Shown here one piece after another: positions 57,715 through 64,000 of a DNA stretch of 64,000 nt. The notes beneath the pieces are model-generated. The model saw only the letters and a program-made list of their open reading frames with translations, did not search any database and was not told where the DNA came from. This stretch comes from Cordia subcordata. Lineage: Eukaryota; Streptophyta; Magnoliopsida; Boraginales; Cordiaceae. Each line of letters starts with the position of its first letter. Position 1 is the stretch's first letter. Location of the stretch: assembly GCA_028554755.1 (NCBI GenBank), contig JAPTOF010000025.1, positions 1,054,001-1,118,000 on the forward strand, read 5' to 3'. Position numbers and translations under genes: made by a program.

Positions 57715-58739
57715 TGTTAGCTAATATGTAATAAAATAGAATAGAAAATAAATCATAAAATATTTAGAGACTGGAGTTGAAATAACGAATAAGCAAGAAT
57801 AAATGAAAATAGTCGAGGCTCGAGAAACTCGATTTCCTTATAGAATTTACGCCCCTCCACACGGTGCTAAAGGTTATGGCGTATCCTTCCCAAGATACAA
57901 CAACTATGCCTCTTGACTGTGGTAGCACACCGAAGCAAAAGCCTGTGAACGAGAAGTGTAGGACTCTCTCTGTATAATGAAAATAAGACTTGCAGAATGC
58001 TATAAAAATATGTAGTGTACTAATATGAGAATACTTGGTACTTAGCTCCCTCTGGACTTGGCTATATATAGAGGAGCAAAGAAGGGCAACCAGACAAAAA
58101 GAAATTAAGGTAGTAATAAACCTATCCCTCCAACAATCTAAAACATCTCTCCAACAGTAAAAAATGCCCAGAAAATAAGCTCACCTGACTAGGTAATAAG
58201 AAAACATGCTAGAGTTTAAATCCCGAGCTTTAATGTATCAGTTACGTCATCTTCAAAATCATCAGATGTTTGAGAATTTTTTCCAAAAAAGAAGAATCCG
58301 AAGCGAAAACTCGGGCTACACCTGGGCCGCATCCCCGGACCCGGCCTAGCCGACCGTGCCGTGTGGGTGGGCGTGCGTACGTGTGTGTAGTGGGTTTAGC
58401 ACCATGTCCATCATGTATAATCTTCCCTCCATATGCCTTGTTGGCATACCTCATAAAGGAACCTATATATAAAGTAAGCAAAAGTTTATTGGTTTTTGTA
58501 TGTGGGATACAAACCCACACACAACTAAATCAATCAACCAAACTAGTAACACACTCAACTTTGGTTGCTAACTTCTAATTCACCTTTAATCTATTTTTGA
58601 CATGTAAATATATCATGTTAATCTATCCAAAACAAGGAACGTAATGGTACCAACTCTTGACCCTTTCAACGTGTGGGACCCAACTCAAAAATTGAGTCAA
58701 TACTGCTTTCACCTTATGTTAAAGCACTCCAAACTAACA
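57715..58739 (-). repeat. 3' LTR of copia T
   Basis: TGTTAG ... CTAACA on the plus strand, 1025 bp. The first 286 bp align with 63821-64000 and beyond. A TATA candidate (CTATATATAG in element sense) lies at about 58071-58080. A GC-rich block (58310-58400) stands out from its surroundings. Confidence 0.85.
58071..58080 (-). promoter_or_regulatory. TATA box candidate in copia T LTR
   Basis: CTATATATAG in element sense, about 220 bp upstream of the LTR arm of the inverted repeat, so that arm lies well inside the predicted transcript. Confidence 0.5.
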
Positions 58740-58750
58740 TTCCCCTACAT
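58740..58750 (-). other. Polypurine tract of copia T
   Basis: ATGTAGGGGAA in element sense, directly before TGTTAG of the 3' LTR. This also fixes the LTR boundary. Confidence 0.75.
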
Positions 58751-59315
58751 GAATGAAATTTAGCTGACCACTATGCAAATATGCAAATGCAAATGTAAGA
58801 GAGAGTTCGGAAAGAGATACTACCTCAGGATAGGTAGCTTTTGGCTTTGAACCTTCCTTAGTGAATACCATCTGATTATTCGCTGACCAGTGGACTGGAT
58901 GTCTTGAACTGTTTAGTTTTAGTGTAAACCAAGACAGCAACATACACAAAACATCTCTTAACACACTTCTAGTTCTCACATTTGTGTTCATTTTGGCCCT
59001 AAACAACTCCTGGTATTCATGAGTACTTAGATAATTCAGCCTATAGTTCTCTTAGGAATAGCCCCTCCTTACTCATATAGGTGATTCTTCATGAAGAGTA
59101 TACTGCTATACCCCACTTAGTCTTCCCAAGCTATGAAGACCATTAAAAGATATGCTTATCCTATACCACATAAGCTGCACTGTCTACTTGCCATAGGAAT
59201 GGGTAAATGAGGCTTATGCCCCCATAGTGCACACATAATCCAGTTTCCCCTTTGAACCAAGATTCAAGGATCTCTTGTCAGCAAGGTAGGGCTGACAATT
59301 ATGATGACCCTTTAG
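58751..59315 (-). other. 3' untranslated region of copia T
   Basis: About 560 bp between the RNase H stop (59316-59318) and PPT. An accidental 90-codon frame crosses part of it. No conserved domain was recognised. Confidence 0.55.
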
Positions 59316-62300
59316 TTACTTTATAGGCTTAAGACCCATCCCACTCGACAACTTAATAACTTGCTCTCTATTTACACCTTTGGTAAGCGGATCCGCAATG
59401 TTATCCTTAGATTTTACGTAGTCTAAAGTGATAACCCATTAGAGAGCAATTGCTTAATAGTGTGATGTCTACGGTGTATATTCCTAGACTTATAGTTATA
59501 CATGACACTTTGTGCCTTGCCAATCGTTGATTGACTATCACAGTGAATGCTGACAGCAACTACAAGTTCGGCCAACATGGAACATCTTCTAAGAATTGTC
59601 GAAGCTATCTACTTCTTCTCCAGCTTTGTCCAAAGTTATAAATTCAGATTCCATAATAGATCTGGCTATATATGTCTGCTTAGAGGATTTCCATGACACA
59701 GCTGCTCCTGCTAAGGTAAAGACGTATCCACTTATAGAACTTGAGTCTTTCATGTCAAATATCCAATTTGCGTCACTATATCCTTCTAACACAACTGGAA
59801 ACGTAGTATAGTGTAATGCATATTTCATGGTGTATCTTAAGTATCTTAAAACCCTGACTAGTGCATCCCAATATTCTTAACTTGGATTACTAGTGTATCT
59901 ACTTAACCAATTCACAGCACAGGCAATGTCGAGTCTTGTACAATTCCTAATGTACATTAAACTCCCTATGATATGGGAATACTCCAATTGAGATACCACT
60001 TCACCTATATTTTTCCTTAGCTGTACATTTACATTTGAAGGAGTTTTTGCAATCCCAATGTCACCTTTATTATGCTTGTTCAGAATTTTCTCAATGTAAT
60101 GAGATTGAGACAAGCTAGACCTTCAGGTGTCTTAATGATTTTTATGTCTAGGATTACATCTGCAAGACCCATGTCTTTCATTTCAAAATTTCGGGAGAGC
60201 ATCTTCTTTGTAAACACAATCGCTTCATTATTCTTTCCCATAATAAACATGTCGTCGACATAAAGGCAAACAATGACAAAATTCTGATCTGTTTCTTTCC
60301 AATAAAAACACTTGTGACAGTCGTTGATTTTTAACCCATTAATAAGCATGAATTGACCAATTTCTCATGCTATTGCTTAGGTGCTTATTTTAATCCGTAA
60401 AGAAATTTCACAAGCTTGCACACTTTTTTCTCTTGACCTGGAACTACAAACCCTTTGGGTTATTCCATATAGATCTCCTCTTTTAGATCTCCATTCAAGA
60501 AAGCTGTTTTTACATCCATTTGATGTGTCTCCAAATTATATATAGCTGCAATAGCTATCAACATTCGAATAGATGTAATTTTAGTTACCGGTGAATATAT
60601 GTCAAAATAATCTAGACCCTCTTTCTAACTATAGCCTTTTATAAACAACTGGACCTAATTTTTGTCTATTAATCCATCTGCCTTCATCTTCCTTTTAAAA
60701 ATCCATTTACACCTTAAAGGTTTATTTCTAAAAGGTAGATCTACCAATTCCCATGTATGATTGTACATGATGGACTCAATCTCACTATTCACCTCCTCTT
60801 GCCAAAGAGATGCCTCAAGAGTAGACATAGCTTCCTTGAAGGTTCTGGGTTCACTTTCTAACATAAACGTTGTAAAGTTAGGCCCGAAAGATGTAGACGT
60901 CCTCGCCCTTTTACTACGCCTAGGTTTATCAATTGTAGTCTCTTTATCTACATTTGAATGGTCAAGAGCCCTCTTAGACGAACAGGGTTCAGAAGGATTC
61001 GATTCTTTTGACCCTTTGTATGGAAATGTTGTCTCGAAAAACTCAACGTTCCGAGATTCAATCACTATATTCTCATGAATGTCAGAAATTTCTGATTTAT
61101 ATACGAGAAATCTATACGCAACACGGTTCTGCGCATATCCAATGAAAATATAGTCATTCATTTCTGGTCCTATTTTGACCATTTTAGGAATAAGAACTCC
61201 TACCTTAGCTAGACTTCCCCATACTCTCAAATATTTGTATGAAGGCGGTCTGCCTTTCCATAATTCATACAGTATCTTCTCCAATTTCTTGTTGGGTATT
61301 TTGTTCAAAACATGATTTGCAGTCAAAACCGCTTCCCCCCACAAGTTTTGAGGTAGACCAGAATTTGTCAATAAGGTGATTATCATTTCTTTGAGATTTC
61401 TATTTTTACGTTCAATAACCCCATTTTTTTTGTAGAGAATAAGAAGAAGTTGTTTGGTGTATTATTCATTGTTCAGCATAATAAGCTTCAAAAGGATATA
61501 CATACTCTCCACCCCTATCACTTTTCAAAGTTTTGATCTTCTTACCTAGTTGATTTTCTACCTCAGCTTGGTATTGTTTAAAAGCCTCCAAAGCCTCATC
61601 TTTGGATCTTAGTAAATATACATAACAATACCTTGTGCAATCATCGATAAAAGTTATAAAATATTTTTTACCGCCTCTCGTTTGCATAAATTTTAGATCA
61701 TAAACATCACTATGAATCAATCCAAGAGGTTCTGTGGTTCTTTCTACATATTTGAAAGAAGTTCTAGTTAATTTTGATCCTACACAAACTTCACATTTTT
61801 TATTATTAGAAAAATCCACTCCATGAGTTAGTCCCATTTTTACAAGTTTGTTTGAAGAAACGAAATTTGCATGTCCCAACCTTTCATGCCACAAAGTAGG
61901 AGATTCAAAGAAGTAAGCAGAAGGAACAATTTTATTTATCTCATTATGGCCAGAAGGCCCAGTAGTTACATTTTCTTTTAGGATCTGGGCTTTAACACTT
62001 AGCTTATACATCCCCTCATAGAGATAGCCCTTGCCCACAAAATCGTATCCTTTCTTTACTACAACGTCATTGGCACTAAAAAGCACAGAAAAGCCGGCTT
62101 TATCTAACAGAGATCCGAATACCAAATTCTTTCTAATGTCAGGAACATGTATTACATTCTTCAAAGCTAGCTTAATACCAGAGGTCATCTCTAAAATGGC
62201 ATTTCCTATACCTACCACTTGTGACGTAGCAGAATTCCCCATGTGCAAGACTTTCCCTCTAGAGTTAGCTGAATAAGTAGTAAAAAGCCTCCTTTCGAAA

Positions 62301-62390
62301 CAAACGTGTCTTGTTGCCCCTGTGTCTATAAACTATTGTTTAGGGTTGCCTATCATGTTCACCTTAGACACTATCGCTGAAATATTTAGA
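59316..62390 (-). pseudogene. Copia T pol: protease, integrase, RT, RNase H
   Basis: GAG-pre-integrase and integrase at 62248-61466: WHERLGH with CEVC (HHCC zinc site), IHSDVYDL, FITFIDDCTRYCYVYLL and LKSDRGGEYV. A break near 61390-61465 falls at an A/T-run. Integrase C-part and RT start at 61386-60655 (LPQNLWGEAVLTANHVLNKI, FIGYAQNRVAYRFLVYK, FKEAMSTLEASLWQEEVNSE). The RT centre at 60349-60080 has CLYVDDMFIMGKNN. RNase H is at 60113-59316, with GYSDANW, ESEF, HCDSQS and ADPLTKG. Few frame breaks compared with the other elements. Confidence 0.85.
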
Positions 62391-63626
62391 TCAAACACAT
62401 GGCCCCCTAAGTCCTCCACGACATTTTGCTAGGGCCTTTCTTTTGCACAAGCTGTAGTCCTTCACCTTGTGACTAGTTTTGTCATAGATATAACATGTCT
62501 CAGCGAACTGCTTCTTGTCTATGTTGGGTTTCTCAGTAACTGTCTTCCCCTTTTGCCCATGATTATCTTGACTGGTAAACTTTCTCTTTATGTTCGGATT
62601 AGGACCATGTTCCACCATGTAGGCCTTGGAGTTCATTCCACCATGCATACATCATTTCCCAGTTGAACGGTTCTCTTCCTCAATTCTAAGCCGCAGGATT
62701 AAGTTTTTCATTGTCATCTCCTTTTCCTTGTGCTTGAGGTGATTTTTAAACTCACTCCATCTAGGGGGCAATTTATCTATTAAGGCAGCCACCTAGAATT
62801 GTTCAACCTGTGGCATCCCTTCAACATGAAGCTCTTGGATCATTAGCTGGTATTCTTCCACCTGTGATATCACTGGTTTAGAATCTATCATAGAGAATTC
62901 TAAAAATCTAGTCACTGCAAATTTTTTCGTGCTTGCACTTTCTAGCTCATACTTATCCTCTAATGACATCCACACTTCTTTAGTTGTTTTACATTTAGCA
63001 TGTATTTTATACAAAGAAGTTTCTAAACAATTCAAGATGAAATTCCGGCAAAGGAAATCACTGTGCTTCCAAACATCCTTAGCTGCCACCATTTGCACAT
63101 CCAGGTTATCCACTAAGGACGGAGGATCTTGTTGCACATACATGAACAACCCCAAAATTGTGAAATAAAACTCCATTTGGAGCTGCCATGTCTTAAAATC
63201 TTTTCCAGAAAACTTTTTTGGCTTCTCGGTATATGGAGGTAGAGGTCCATAGTTGGTTGTCCCAAATACGGGCCTGCCTTTAAATGCATTGCTTGGACCC
63301 ACAACATTTGCAACTCTCCTAAAGCCACTACTTGTACCAGCAATGTTGTTAGCTTTACCAAAGAGGCGAAGATCGATTCTGGCGCCAAAACTGCTGAATC
63401 CCTGCATAGTCCCAGGAAGCTGCAAAGTCATATTAATTGTTGGAGTAATTCTAACATTCCCAGTCATGGTAATTCCAGCTGGGGTGTTCCTAGCAGTCAC
63501 AATAACATTTGGGGTAGCAATAGAGACCCCAGTCACACTCGTTCCAGTAGTCCAAGTTTGGGTGTTATCAACAAATTGGACTTCATTGTTATTCCCAATT
63601 TGAGTTTGATCATTATTTCCAGACAT
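62391..63626 (-). pseudogene. Copia T gag
   Basis: ATG at 63624-63626 opens a 277-codon frame: an asparagine- and threonine-rich N-terminus (MSGNNDQTQIGNNNEVQF), then the retrotransposon gag region (PEKPKKFSGKDFKTWQLQM-like, NFILNCLETSLYKIHAKCKT, VWMSLEDKYELE). A frame change at about 62793 leads to the C-terminal part (62648-62391), where the knuckle is worn (CYIYDKTSHKVKDYSLC). The start is supported by a 190-bp leader after the 5' LTR. Confidence 0.8.
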
Positions 63627-63805
63627 GATTGAAAGCTTAGATTATAAGATTTTTTCTGCGCTCAACCAACCAAAAGTTAATAAACCAGTCTAATATAAAC
63701 GTGTAAACAACAGAAAATGAAATTGTAATTTCTGTTCGAAACAGATTTTAAAATTGTAAGCAATAGATAGCATAGTCTATCGAACCTGTAGAAATTTAGG
63801 ATAAT

Positions 63806-63955
63806 TAAATCCTTTAAGACTGCTAGCTAATATGTAATAAAATAGAACAAAAAATAAATCGCAAAATATTTAGAGACTGGAGTTGAAATAATGAATAAGC
63901 AAGAATAAATGAAAATAGTCAAGGTTCGAGAAACTCGATTTCCTTAAAGGATTTA
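63806..63955 (-). other. LTR / post-LTR inverted repeat (putative self-priming site), copia T
   Basis: In element sense the LTR contains TAAATCCTTTAAG (63955-63943), and the sequence beginning three bases after the LTR end is CTTAAAGGATTTA (63818-63806), a perfect 13-bp reverse complement. It is the same structure as in the plus-strand remnant, with one base pair changed on both sides. No tRNA-type TGG follows the LTR. Confidence 0.7.
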
Positions 63956-64000
63956 CGGCCCTCCACAAGGTTCTAAAGGTTATGGTGTATCCTTCCCAAG
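63821..64000 (-). repeat. Start (inner end) of the 5' LTR of copia T
   Basis: TGCTAGCTAATATGTAATAA matches the 3' LTR from 57715. It continues past the window end, so full length and target duplication cannot be seen. Confidence 0.85.

Larger units (their letters stand above)
57715..64000 (-). mobile_element. Copia T: third-family Ty1/copia element, best preserved, 5' LTR cut by window end
   Basis: 3' LTR (57715-58739), PPT, pol (ending at 59316), gag (ATG at 63626), leader, and start of the 5' LTR (63821 on). The coding region is clearly less damaged than in families 1 and 2, with long open blocks for gag (277 codons), integrase (260) and integrase C-part/RT start (243). It still has stops and frame changes. 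Confidence 0.9.

Noticed and set aside
58270..58578. Overlapping 92- and 102-codon ORFs on both strands
   Set aside because: They lie inside the copia T LTR and arise from the GC-rich block having few stops.
63253..63603. 116-codon plus-strand ORF
   Set aside because: Antisense shadow of the copia T gag frame.
1..64000. CRISPR arrays, bacterial operons, tRNA or rRNA genes
   Set aside because: No regularly spaced repeats, no operon-like gene packing and no cloverleaf or rRNA sequence recognised; content is plant nuclear repeats.

Overview
The window reads as nuclear DNA of a flowering plant, probably a eudicot. I cannot name the species. It is AT-rich and I see no intact host gene, tRNA or rRNA. 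Almost everything is nested, decaying retrotransposon: L1-type LINEs whose ORF1 has a DUF4283 domain and a zf-CCHC_4 knuckle, and Ty1/copia elements. Most open frames are fragments of retrotransposon proteins broken by stops and frameshifts, so nearly all coding entries are called pseudogenes.

Layout. 1-5681 (-) is LINE A, with its 3' end beyond the window. 5690-6986 (+) is an ORF1-only LINE-like unit ('half-LINE' 1). 7156-13293 (-) is LINE C, interrupted by copia I (8443-11440). 13325-14191 (+) is half-LINE 2. 14341-19641 (+) is LINE B, complete from 5' UTR to poly(A), apparently inserted in half-LINE D (- strand; 14192-14335 and 19642-20743). 20744-21596 (-) is a LINE ORF1 piece and 21597-22963 (-) is half-LINE E. 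Copia II (-) occupies 22964-28103 and is split by a fifth half-LINE (26721-27593, +). 28104-28350 is a LINE 5' end. 28855-34939 (-) is copia P of a second LTR family, followed by two LTR remnants of that family in opposite orientation (34940-38066), one carrying a GC-richer insert. A hAT-like MITE lies at 38466-39188. Copia IV (-), the one structurally complete LTR element, spans 39253-48456. About 2 kb of AT-rich DNA follows. A worn third-family copia (+, 50421-55176) is cut by a family-1 LTR (55177-56962), then AT-rich DNA with tandem repeats, and finally the best preserved third-family copia T (-, 57715 to beyond 64000).

How parts relate. LINEs encode ORF1 (RNA binding) and ORF2 (endonuclease, reverse transcriptase, C-terminal zinc-binding domain). 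Half-LINEs keep only an ORF1-like frame but insert like LINEs, with 5' truncation, an A-rich tail and, in one case, an imperfect target duplication. They share a covarying 3' UTR hairpin. Copia families 1 and 2 carry a primer binding site for initiator Met tRNA. The third family does not: the bases just after its 5' LTR are a perfect reverse complement of a segment inside the same LTR, in two separate copies that differ by a compensating change. That suggests self-priming or a fixed RNA structure. These two points, the half-LINE family and the self-complementary priming region, are the strongest candidates for something not previously described.

Limits. Boundaries come from comparing repeats by eye within the window. 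No identities, ages or database matches were computed.
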